A stretch of 8,696 nt of DNA from Bacillota bacterium. Lineage in GTDB: Bacteria; Bacillota; Limnochordia; Darwinibacteriales; Darwinibacteriaceae. The notes beneath the pieces were generated by a model. It made no database searches and was not told where the DNA came from. It was given only the letters and a program-made list of their open reading frames with translations. Position numbers and translations under genes: made by a program. Position 1 is the stretch's first letter. Each line of letters starts with the position of its first letter. The DNA is taken from assembly GCA_012518325.1 (NCBI GenBank), contig JAAYSR010000126.1, forward strand, positions 1 through 8,696, read 5' to 3'. Shown here in pieces: positions 1 through 5,096 of the stretch.

Positions 1-196
1 CTGTGTTCCCACCGGTCCATCTCCCGGTCCGTGCCCTCCGGGAACATTTGCCTACACCGTGCGGCCCGGCGACAGCATGTTCAGCATTGCCCAAAGGTTT
101 GGGGTCTCCCTTAACGCCTTGATTGCGGCCAATCCGCAGATCCCCAATCCAAACCTGATTTTCCCGGGGCAGACCGTCTGCGTGCCAAACAGGTAA
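1..196 (+). CDS. LysM-repeat protein, C-terminal fragment
   Basis: This is the 3' end of a gene that begins before the window; the reading frame starts at base 2 and stops with TAA at 194-196. The last ~45 residues form one LysM domain (YTVRPGDSMFSIAQRFGVS, then NPQIPNPNLIFPGQTVCVP). LysM domains bind N-acetylglucosamine-containing glycans such as peptidoglycan, so the protein probably sits on the cell wall or spore surface. The first visible residues, CVPTGP, match the CVP that closes the visible domain, so they are almost certainly the end of a preceding LysM unit. The protein is therefore a tandem LysM array with Pro/Gly linkers, and each linker carries a Cys at both ends (CVP...CPPGTF). 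Such multi-LysM proteins are common in Clostridia, sometimes as spore-coat or morphogenesis proteins. Any catalytic domain would lie upstream and is not visible. Confidence 0.85.
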   Translation, partial: CVPTGPSPGPCPPGTFAYTVRPGDSMFSIAQRFGVSLNALIAANPQIPNPNLIFPGQTVCVPNR

Positions 197-212
197 GTGT
201 ATGAGTTAAGCC

Positions 213-256
213 TGCACCTTCTGAGCATACTAACCTCAGGAGGTGCAAGTTTTTTT
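213..256 (+). terminator. Intrinsic terminator after the LysM gene, containing the next gene's Shine-Dalgarno
   Basis: TGCACCTTCTGAG (213-225) pairs with CTCAGGAGGTGCA (235-247), giving 13 base pairs with one G-U wobble, around a 9-base loop (226-234). The stem is followed by AG and seven T (250-256). This is a textbook intrinsic terminator 16 bases after the LysM stop codon. The 3' arm contains AGGAGGTG (238-245), the only Shine-Dalgarno-like sequence for the downstream gene, and the T-tract ends exactly at the ATG at 257. The hairpin would therefore both stop transcription and hide the ribosome binding site. Confidence 0.8.
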
Positions 257-541
257 ATGATAAAAGCGCATGTATCGCTGTACCCCGTCGGCCAGGAAGA
301 AATCACCAGTCTGCAGGGGCTGTCCACCAGGTTTTTGGACGAGCATGCCCTGGATTACGATTTTCAGTTAGGCAGCACATCTTTGGACACCAATCTCACG
401 GGTGATGCAGAAGAAGTTTGGACTGCCCTGAGGCACCTGTTTCAGCAAAACATTGCCCAGGGCCACGATGTTGTCATGGTAGCTACCATGACCTATTGGG
501 GCGGTTCCTCCCAACAGTATTCAGAGACGAAAAAGGGTTGA
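257..541 (+). CDS. YkoF/MTH1187-type thiamine-binding-like protein
   Basis: This is a 94-residue soluble protein with no signal peptide. The pattern (VSLYPVGQEEI near the start, a middle GST.LDTNLTGDAEEVWTALRHLF, then GHDVVMVATM at the end) resembles the single-domain YkoF/MTH1187 (DUF77) superfamily. These small ferredoxin-fold proteins bind thiamine or its pyrimidine precursor HMP and oligomerise. Bacillus YkoF has two such domains; this one has one, the usual length for the stand-alone form. The ATG at 257 is chosen because the domain begins there. The frame is open upstream to a GTG at 197, directly after the LysM stop, so a longer or coupled translation cannot be excluded. AGGAGGTG lies 11 bases upstream of the ATG, longer than ideal. 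No thiamine transport or synthesis gene is in the window, so the ligand is inferred from the family only. Confidence 0.65.
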   Translation: MIKAHVSLYPVGQEEITSLQGLSTRFLDEHALDYDFQLGSTSLDTNLTGDAEEVWTALRHLFQQNIAQGHDVVMVATMTYWGGSSQQYSETKKG

Positions 542-566
542 CGGTTTGTTCAAAATTTGTTACGCT
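538..566 (+). promoter_or_regulatory. Probable sigma-A promoter for the FMN-binding protein gene
   Basis: TTGACG (538-543) matches the -35 consensus at 5 of 6 positions. It is followed after exactly 17 bases by TACGCT (561-566), which keeps the key T, A and final T of a -10 box and has an extended -10 TG at 558-559. Transcription should start near 573, giving a leader of about 50 bases. The -35 box overlaps the stop codon of the preceding gene, so the FMN gene seems to have its own promoter. Confidence 0.55.
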
Positions 567-578
567 AAATCTGAGCAT

Positions 579-596
579 TGGTGAATGGATTCACTA
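579..596 (+). promoter_or_regulatory. Candidate Rex operator upstream of the FMN-binding protein
   Basis: TGGTGAATGGATTCACTA matches the Rex consensus TTGTGAA-N4-TTCACAA at 12 of 14 fixed positions. Its core GTGAAT-GG-ATTCAC (581-594) is a perfect inverted repeat. It lies just downstream of the predicted transcription start (about +6 to +24) and upstream of the Shine-Dalgarno at 612, where a bound repressor would block initiation or early elongation. The rex gene is 1.3 kb away. Binding is inferred. Confidence 0.45.
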
Positions 597-623
597 GCGC
601 AAATAACATGTGGAGGTATGTAC

Positions 624-1313
624 ATGAAAAGACTCTCGCTGGTATTAAGTTTGGTTCTGGTGCTTTCTCTGTCGTTGGCTGCTCACGCTGCGTACATTGA
701 CGGCACCTATGAAGCCTGGAGCGATGCAGGCGCAAGAAGCATCCAATCATCCAAAGTCTTTATTGAAGACGGCAAGATTGTAGCAGTCATTCTCCGTGAG
801 TTCACCGACAGACATGTGGAAAAAGACTGGTCCACCTATCCCTACCCAGAGGCAGGGGAAGCCGCCCGTTCCTTCGGCGCCCAGTTTGTCGCCAACCAGT
901 CAGCTGAAGCAGATATCATCTCCGGTGCCACCGGCAGCTGCACAGGCTGGATCCAGGCTACAGAAAGGGCTCTGATTAAGGCCAGTGCGGACAAGCCCGC
1001 CCAGAAGTATTTCGACGGCACCTTCCTCGGCCGTTCTGATACCTCTTCCTACGGCGGATACTATAAAGTTGTCTGGGTAACCCTGGAAAATGACAAGATC
1101 GTTGACTTGAAGGTCCAAAGAGTGCTGGCTGACCACAGCATCCAGGATCCTGAAGAGTACGGCTGGCCTCTGGAAATGGCCCGCGAAGCCTACAAAGAAG
1201 CCGCTCTGGTTTCTGAGCCGGGCTATGTAGACACCATCAGCGGTGCAACCGGCCTGACCCAGATGCTCAACATCGCTGTACGCGACGCTTTGGACAAAGC
1301 TCTCATCGATTAA
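624..1313 (+). CDS. Exported protein with two FMN-binding domains
   Basis: This is a 229-residue protein. GGAGG (612-616) lies 7 bases before the chosen ATG at 624; an ATG at 618 is too close to it. Residues 1-22 are a signal peptide (MKR, a Leu/Val-rich core, cleavage near AHA/AY) without a lipobox, so the product is probably released or held non-covalently outside the membrane. Two related FMN_bind domains follow, about 24-120 and 128-228. They share the openings YIDGTY/YFDGTF and the motifs DIISGATGS (T103) and DTISGATGL (T209). In RnfG, NqrC and related proteins the Thr of SGAT carries FMN attached covalently by ApbE, so two flavins are possible. Proteins of this type carry electrons in extracytoplasmic redox chains, as Listeria PplA does with its two FMN domains. 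No ApbE or electron-donor gene is in the window. It is monocistronic, with its own promoter and terminator. Confidence 0.85.
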   Translation: MKRLSLVLSLVLVLSLSLAAHAAYIDGTYEAWSDAGARSIQSSKVFIEDGKIVAVILREFTDRHVEKDWSTYPYPEAGEAARSFGAQFVANQSAEADIISGATGSCTGWIQATERALIKASADKPAQKYFDGTFLGRSDTSSYGGYYKVVWVTLENDKIVDLKVQRVLADHSIQDPEEYGWPLEMAREAYKEAALVSEPGYVDTISGATGLTQMLNIAVRDALDKALID

Positions 1314-1328
1314 TGGTCATATGTACTG

Positions 1329-1357
1329 AAAAAGCACCCCGCGGGGTGCTTTTTTTT
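1329..1357. terminator. Bidirectional intrinsic terminator between the FMN protein gene and fabI
   Basis: AGCACCCC (1333-1340) and GGGGTGCT (1343-1350) form a perfect GC-rich stem. It is preceded by A5 (from 1329) and followed by T-rich sequence to 1357, so it can terminate transcription on both strands. It serves the convergent FMN-protein gene, which ends at 1313, and fabI, whose stop codon (1356-1358) overlaps the T-tract. Confidence 0.9.
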
Positions 1358-2123
1358 AGAATCCCATAATGTTGTAGCCTGTATCCACGTAGATGATTTC
1401 GCCGGTGATGCCGCTGGACAGGTCGCTGGCCAAAAAGGCTGCGGTGTCCCCCACTTCCCGGCCCTCCACTGTGCGCCTGAGGGGGGCCCTTTGTGCGTGA
1501 ACATCAAGAATGTCCAGAAAACCCGAAACTCCCCTGGCTGCCACGGTATTGATAGGTCCTGCGGATATGGCATTCACCCGCACCCCTGACGGTCCCAGGT
1601 CATGGGCCAGGTAGCGCACGCTCGCTTCCAGCGCGGCCTTGGCCACACCCATCACATTGTAGCTGGGCATAACTTTTTCCGATCCGTAGTACGTCAGGGT
1701 GATAATGCTGGCGCTGGCACTGAACACAGGCTTCAGCTCCCTGGCCAAAGCCACCAGGGAATAAGCGCTGATTTCCAGGGCAGTGAGAAAATGCTCCCGC
1801 TCTGTCATAACATAATCATTCTGCAGCGCTTCCCGGGGCGCAAAGGCCAGGGAATGCACCAGCCCGTCTATTGTGCCCACTTTTGCTGCAATAGTTTCCC
1901 TTGCCTTTTCAATCTGCTCGGGAAATGTGACATCGCAGGGCAGAATCGCCGCAGGGGCCCTATGCAGTTCCTGGGCCAGCCCTTCTACCGAAGCTTTAGT
2001 ACGCTCGTTTTGGTAGCCCAAGATCAGCTCAGCGCCCTGGGCATCCATGGCTTTGGCAATGGACCAGGCGATGCTGCGCTTGTTGGCAATGTTAAATATC
2101 GCTATATGCTTTCCTTTCAGCAA
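1356..2123 (-). CDS. fabI: Enoyl-[acyl-carrier-protein] reductase FabI
   Basis: FabI reduces trans-2-enoyl-ACP with NAD(P)H in the last step of each fatty-acid elongation cycle, in the cytoplasm. The protein is 255 residues, the family's usual length, with a divergent short-chain dehydrogenase fold. The FabI catalytic set is present: Y145 and Y155-x6-K162 in YYGSEKVMPSYNVMGVAK. IANKRSIAW (12-20) is the FabI-type cofactor loop, and the SAGPINTVAA region forms the substrate loop. One oddity: the Gly that normally opens the loop (GVAN) is Asn11 here (FNIAN). The TTG at 2123 is chosen because GTGAGGT (2131-2137) precedes it at good spacing and homologues begin here; the upstream ATG at 2177 has no usable ribosome site. 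An out-of-frame mini-ORF (ATG, two codons, TGA) overlaps the TTG. It follows rex by 104 bases on the same strand and may be co-transcribed with it. Confidence 0.93.
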   Translation of the reverse strand: MLKGKHIAIFNIANKRSIAWSIAKAMDAQGAELILGYQNERTKASVEGLAQELHRAPAAILPCDVTFPEQIEKARETIAAKVGTIDGLVHSLAFAPREALQNDYVMTEREHFLTALEISAYSLVALARELKPVFSASASIITLTYYGSEKVMPSYNVMGVAKAALEASVRYLAHDLGPSGVRVNAISAGPINTVAARGVSGFLDILDVHAQRAPLRRTVEGREVGDTAAFLASDLSSGITGEIIYVDTGYNIMGF

Positions 2124-2227
2124 CGCATACACCTCACAGCTTGTTTGTGTAAGGATATTATGCACTGTTTTCAACATTCCTGCGCACCAGACTTGCGACC
2201 TGGTCCTAAAGTGCTGCCCGTTTCCCC

Positions 2228-2875
2228 TCAGCCGCGCTCATTCATGCGGAAGGCCAGGCGCAGCAAAGAGTCGGTAAGGTGCATATCCTCCACGATCACC
2301 TCATCCGGCGTGTTCAGATGCGTCGGGGAAAAGTTCCAGATGCTCGGCACACCGCCCTGGACAAAGAGATCGCAGATACTCTGCCCCGCCTCCTTAGGCG
2401 TGGCAATAATGCCGATATCAACCTGATTCTCCTCCAGGTACTTAGGCAGTTCATCCAGGGAGCGGATCACGCACCCCGCATGGTGGTTGCCGATCAGATG
2501 GGGATCAATGTCAAAAACAGCTTTGATGTCGAAACCGCGTTTACGAAATCCCTCATAGCTGCCGATGGCTTTGCCTAGGTTTCCGGCCCCCACCAGCACC
2601 ATGGAATACACCCTTTGCAGCCCCAGAATCTGCTTGACCTGGTGCAGAAGCTCCGAGACATTATAACCGTAGCCCTGCTGGCCGAAGGAGCCGAAATAGC
2701 TTAAGTCAGAACGGATTTGGGCTGCAGTGAAATCCAGGGCTTCGCCCAGCTGGGCTGAGGAAATCCTCTCAACCCCCGCTGACTCCAACTCTGTCAGATA
2801 GCGGAAATAAATAGGCAGGCGAACGACAACACCCTGGGGCACTGCCTCGCCCTTTCTCCTGCCGCGTAATGTCAT
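2228..2875 (-). CDS. rex: Redox-sensing transcriptional repressor Rex
   Basis: Rex is a homodimeric repressor that binds DNA when NADH/NAD+ is low and releases it when NADH binds, controlling fermentation, respiration and electron-transfer genes in Gram-positive bacteria. The product is 215 residues, the same length as Bacillus Rex. An N-terminal winged helix spans about 15-80, with recognition region QIRSDLSYFGSFGQQGYGY (53-71). A Rossmann NADH domain follows, with VGAGNLG (95-101) and FDID (121-124), then the closing helix LLRLAFRMN that swaps between subunits. The ATG at 2875 has a strong AAGGAGGA (2881-2888) 5 bases upstream. Two operator-like palindromes lie in the upstream gap, suggesting autoregulation. 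It is preceded on the same strand by a secreted-protein gene and followed by fabI. Confidence 0.96.
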   Translation of the reverse strand: MTLRGRRKGEAVPQGVVVRLPIYFRYLTELESAGVERISSAQLGEALDFTAAQIRSDLSYFGSFGQQGYGYNVSELLHQVKQILGLQRVYSMVLVGAGNLGKAIGSYEGFRKRGFDIKAVFDIDPHLIGNHHAGCVIRSLDELPKYLEENQVDIGIIATPKEAGQSICDLFVQGGVPSIWNFSPTHLNTPDEVIVEDMHLTDSLLRLAFRMNERG

Positions 2876-2904
2876 AGTAGTCCTCCTTGATAATCAGTAT
2901 GCTT

Positions 2905-2930
2905 GTTCTTGTTAATTATTCGACAAGAAC
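2905..2930 (-). promoter_or_regulatory. Candidate Rex operator 1, upstream of rex
   Basis: The arms GTTCTTGT (2905-2912) and ACAAGAAC (2923-2930) are a perfect 8-base inverted repeat separated by 10 bases. The centre, TTGTTAATTATTCGACAA (2909-2926), matches the clostridial Rex consensus TTGTTAA-N4-TTAACAA at 12 of 14 fixed positions. It lies 30 bases upstream of the rex start codon, where it would allow Rex to repress its own gene. Confidence 0.6.
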
Positions 2931-2954
2931 TCCTTGCATTCCTTTTCACAAGGA
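2931..2954 (-). promoter_or_regulatory. Candidate Rex operator 2, weaker
   Basis: TCCTTG (2931-2936) and CAAGGA (2949-2954) are an inverted repeat with a 12-base spacer, directly abutting operator 1. Both share the layout CTTG-N12-CAAG, with centres 25 bases apart. The right half contains a perfect TTCACAA half-site (2945-2951); the left half (TTGCATT) is degenerate. A short hairpin, TTCCTT/AAGGAA at 2939-2955, overlaps it, so the repeat could instead belong to the 3' end of the upstream gene's transcript. Confidence 0.35.
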
Positions 2955-2957
2955 AGA

Positions 2958-3431
2958 TTATCTGACTCGAATCTCCCGGGACTCTTCCAGCGCGAGGCCT
3001 GTAATGCCGTCCCTCACTGTAATTACTGTCCTGTAAGTCCCCCGCGGCGCCCACCAGGGAATATCCACCCAGATGTAGAACCATGTAGTTATCGGAGGTT
3101 CGAAATACCATTCTTCCAGTTCCAGAACATCCTTCTGGGTAAAGAGGCGCAGCCCCCCTGTGGTCTCCAGGGCAACATCCACCGCCAGATCCAGGTAGAA
3201 CAGCTGCCCTTCCCGGCCGACGCCAAAGTCTGCCACTTCTAAATAGGCATAGCCCCGCTCCCCCCGGGAAAACTCCCCTGTGGGGTTGGGGTCAAAGTCG
3301 CCTTCGCCCCGCACTTCATAGGCCCATTCCGCCGCGATAAAGTGCATCGCTTCGGCCTGTGCCTCCTCAGCCAGGGCGGGATTAGGGCAGGTCAAACCTA
3401 AAAAGATACATAGGATTAACACTGTCAACAT
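2958..3431 (-). CDS. Secreted protein of unknown function, Ig-like beta-sandwich character
   Basis: I do not recognise a named family. The 157-residue product starts with a hydrophobic signal peptide (residues 1-21, MLTVLILCIFLG..., cleavage after ALA) that lacks the usual basic N-terminus. The mature part is acidic and rich in alternating hydrophobic residues and aromatics (WYFEPPITTWFYIWVDIPWW, about 108-127). It ends in a pattern typical of a terminal Ig-like strand pair (APRGTYRTVITVRDGITG...REIRV). It contains no catalytic signature. The ATG at 3431 is preferred to the one at 3437 because AGGGG (3440-3444) lies at proper spacing only from 3431. It is the first gene of the leftward group before rex. 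Its 3' end is 82 bases from the rex start, with the candidate operators between, so co-transcription with rex is possible but unproven. Confidence 0.7.
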   Translation of the reverse strand: MLTVLILCIFLGLTCPNPALAEEAQAEAMHFIAAEWAYEVRGEGDFDPNPTGEFSRGERGYAYLEVADFGVGREGQLFYLDLAVDVALETTGGLRLFTQKDVLELEEWYFEPPITTWFYIWVDIPWWAPRGTYRTVITVRDGITGLALEESREIRVR

Positions 3432-3494
3432 ATACATTCCCCTATTCTAAATAGGATTTGGCGCTTTGATGTGTAATACTTAATCAGGGAGAGG

Positions 3495-3833
3495 ATGAGA
3501 CGATTGCTTAAAGAGTTGAACCAGGGCACTTGGAGTCGACCTACAGATAAATCCGCAGTTTATTTGGAAATCGCCCCCGGTGACCAATGGGGAATTCGGG
3601 TAACCCTCATCGACGACTACGCCAAGGTTGAAGCTGTTGACGGACCAAAAGGTGTCTGGTACAAGGCAGCTGATCGTTATTCAACAACCATCCACCCGCC
3701 AGGATTTCTGGAACGTTTGGCAGGCATTACTCTCGAGGAGAAGATCATGGCTGAGGTGAACAAAAAGCGCCTCGTAGCCCAGGAAGAAAATGCACGCCTG
3801 AGGAAGGAACGAATTGTACCCGCTGAGGACTGA
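3495..3833 (+). CDS. Small hypothetical protein with a charged helical tail
   Basis: This is a 112-residue protein I do not recognise. The first ~70 residues look like a small beta-rich domain (AVYLEIAPGDQWGIRVTLID, then KVEAVDGPKGVWYKAADRYS). Residues ~78-107 are a highly charged helix, probably coiled-coil (LEEKIMAEVNKKRLVAQEEN...). It has no signal peptide and no membrane segment. The start is uncertain: the purine-rich AGGGAGAGG (3486-3494) abuts the ATG at 3495, while the in-frame TTG at 3504 has better spacing and would give 109 residues. It is the first gene of a tight rightward set with the phosphoesterase (24-base gap) and nth, which supports it being a real gene and suggests co-expression, but gives no function. 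Confidence 0.65.
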   Translation: MRRLLKELNQGTWSRPTDKSAVYLEIAPGDQWGIRVTLIDDYAKVEAVDGPKGVWYKAADRYSTTIHPPGFLERLAGITLEEKIMAEVNKKRLVAQEENARLRKERIVPAED

Positions 3834-3857
3834 ATGGGTAGGTTGGGAGGAGCTAGT

Positions 3858-4469
3858 TTGAAGTTCTTGATTGTTGGTGACACCGTTGACCCGCAATTAT
3901 ATGACCATTTCCGGCGCGACCGCTTTCCTGATCACATTGACGCAATTCTCTCAGCAGGCGATTTACCCACTTGGTACTTGTCATATCTCATGTCGGTCTT
4001 CAATGCACCCCTCTTTTATGTGAGGGGTAATCACGATACTCTCCATGACAGCATTCCCCCGGAATTTGCCCAAAACATTCACGGCAGGGTCATTGAATTT
4101 AACGGCCTGACCATAGTCGGCTTTGAAGGAGCCATGTACCATGGCCACCATTCCGCTGTGCAGTATACAGAACGCCAGATGCGGGCGATCTGGAGAAAAC
4201 TGGCATGGCGATTTTTGCTTGGGCGGAAAATTGACATTGTCCTCACCCACGCGCCCCCCTTTGGCATTCATGACGCCGAAGATCCTTGCCATCAGGGATT
4301 TTTGACCTTCTCCCGCATTATTCACAAATACAGGCCCCGCTACTTTATTCACGGCCATACCCATCTCAGCTACGGACTGAAGCAAAACCGCATCGATATT
4401 GTCAACGATACCACGGTAATCAACGGCTATGGATTCCACATTCTGGAAGTTGGCCGTCCTGAAAGGTGA
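3858..4469 (+). CDS. Calcineurin-like metallophosphoesterase, variant motif I
   Basis: This 203-residue cytoplasmic protein has the dinuclear-metal phosphoesterase motifs in order: GDTVD (7-11), AGDLP (33-37), GNHD (57-60), LTHAPP (129-134) and HGHTH (165-169). Such enzymes hydrolyse phosphomono- or phosphodiesters using Mn or Fe pairs; the substrate here is unknown. Motif I is usually D-x-H, but here it reads D8-T-V10, so one metal ligand is replaced, perhaps by nearby D11. The TTG at 3858 is chosen because GGGAGGAG (3845-3852) lies 5 bases upstream and MKFLIVGD matches the family's start. The in-frame ATG at 3834, which overlaps the previous stop region, has no ribosome site. It ends 6 bases before nth, so the two are very probably co-transcribed and translationally coupled. 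Confidence 0.85.
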   Translation: MKFLIVGDTVDPQLYDHFRRDRFPDHIDAILSAGDLPTWYLSYLMSVFNAPLFYVRGNHDTLHDSIPPEFAQNIHGRVIEFNGLTIVGFEGAMYHGHHSAVQYTERQMRAIWRKLAWRFLLGRKIDIVLTHAPPFGIHDAEDPCHQGFLTFSRIIHKYRPRYFIHGHTHLSYGLKQNRIDIVNDTTVINGYGFHILEVGRPER

Positions 4470-4475
4470 GTAACG

Positions 4476-5096
4476 ATGAAAGAAGTGCTGTCCCTGTTGC
4501 GTTCAATGTACCCCGAAGCAACCACTGCGTTAAACCACAAAAACCCCTTCGAGCTCCTTGTGGCCACCATTCTCTCGGCCCAGTGCACAGACGAAAGAGT
4601 CAACATTATTACCCAGGACCTCTTTCCTGCCTTTCCCACTGCCCATGATCTGGCCCAGGCCTCCTTCGAGGAGGTGGCAGCCCTGATCAAAAGCGCAGGT
4701 CTCTGGCAGACCAAGGCCCGCAATTTAATCAAAACCGCCCAAATCTTAGTGGAAAAACACCGCGGCCAGGTTCCCCAAACCCGGGAAGAACTAGAGGCAC
4801 TGCCCGGCGTGGGGCGCAAAACCGCGAATGTCATTGTGGCCAATGCCTTTCAGATCCCGGCCATTGCCGTAGACACCCACGTTTTCAGGGTAGCCAACCG
4901 CATCGGGCTTGCCCGGGCGTCCAATCCCTATCAGACAGAACTCCAGCTGATGGAGGCTATTCCTCAGGAAGACTGGATCGACGCCCACCACTGGCTGATC
5001 AGGCACGGCCGTGCCCTCTGCAAAGCCCGCAATCCCCTCTGCAGTCAGTGCCCCATTGCACCCCACTGCGCTTATTTCCAGGAAAACTTGTCCTAG
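4476..5096 (+). CDS. nth: Endonuclease III (DNA glycosylase/AP lyase)
   Basis: Endonuclease III removes oxidised pyrimidines from DNA and nicks the abasic site, starting base excision repair. The product is 206 residues, the typical length. It shows the helix-hairpin-helix LPGVGRKTANVIVANAF (109-125) with catalytic K115, the catalytic Asp D133 in AVDTHVFRV, and the C-terminal 4Fe-4S cluster C182-x6-C189-x2-C192-x5-C198. SAQCTDERVN (34-43) is also characteristic of the family. The ATG at 4476 is preceded by AAAGGTGAG (4462-4470), which overlaps the end of the phosphoesterase gene, so translation is probably coupled. The gene is the last of the rightward set. Its TAG stop interlocks with the stop of the convergent antiporter-subunit gene. 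Confidence 0.97.
   Translation: MKEVLSLLRSMYPEATTALNHKNPFELLVATILSAQCTDERVNIITQDLFPAFPTAHDLAQASFEEVAALIKSAGLWQTKARNLIKTAQILVEKHRGQVPQTREELEALPGVGRKTANVIVANAFQIPAIAVDTHVFRVANRIGLARASNPYQTELQLMEAIPQEDWIDAHHWLIRHGRALCKARNPLCSQCPIAPHCAYFQENLS

Noticed and set aside
197..256. TPP riboswitch ahead of the thiamine-binding-like gene (a CTGAG and ACCT are present)
   Set aside because: The gap is only 60 bases, too short for the roughly 100-base TPP aptamer, and the conserved second helix motif is absent; the bases are explained by the terminator stem.
2124..2177. Longer fabI starting at the ATG at 2177
   Set aside because: It has no properly spaced ribosome site, and the extra 18 residues do not match FabI proteins; the TTG at 2123 has GTGAGGT upstream and gives the standard length.
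2124..2227. Possible terminator or Rex site between rex and fabI
   Set aside because: Only a weak 5-bp ACCAG/CTGGT stem with no U-tract is present, and no TTG-N12-CAA arrangement near consensus was found.
1602..2426. Long rightward open frame (274 codons) opposite fabI and rex
   Set aside because: It lies antisense to two clear conserved genes, has no ribosome site or family resemblance, and its low-complexity His/Gln/Arg-rich product is typical of an open shadow frame in GC-rich DNA.
2872..3111. Leftward frame touching the rex start
   Set aside because: It overlaps the secreted-protein gene in another frame and runs through the candidate operators; there is no ribosome site or recognisable domain.
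3438..3494. Promoters for the divergent genes at 3431 and 3495
   Set aside because: AT-rich boxes such as TAATAC and TAGAAT occur, but none has an acceptable -35 at 16-18 bases or leaves room for the ribosome site.
4427..4843. Leftward open frame (138 codons) opposite nth
   Set aside because: It is fully antisense to the conserved core of endonuclease III, with Ser/Arg-rich composition and no ribosome site.
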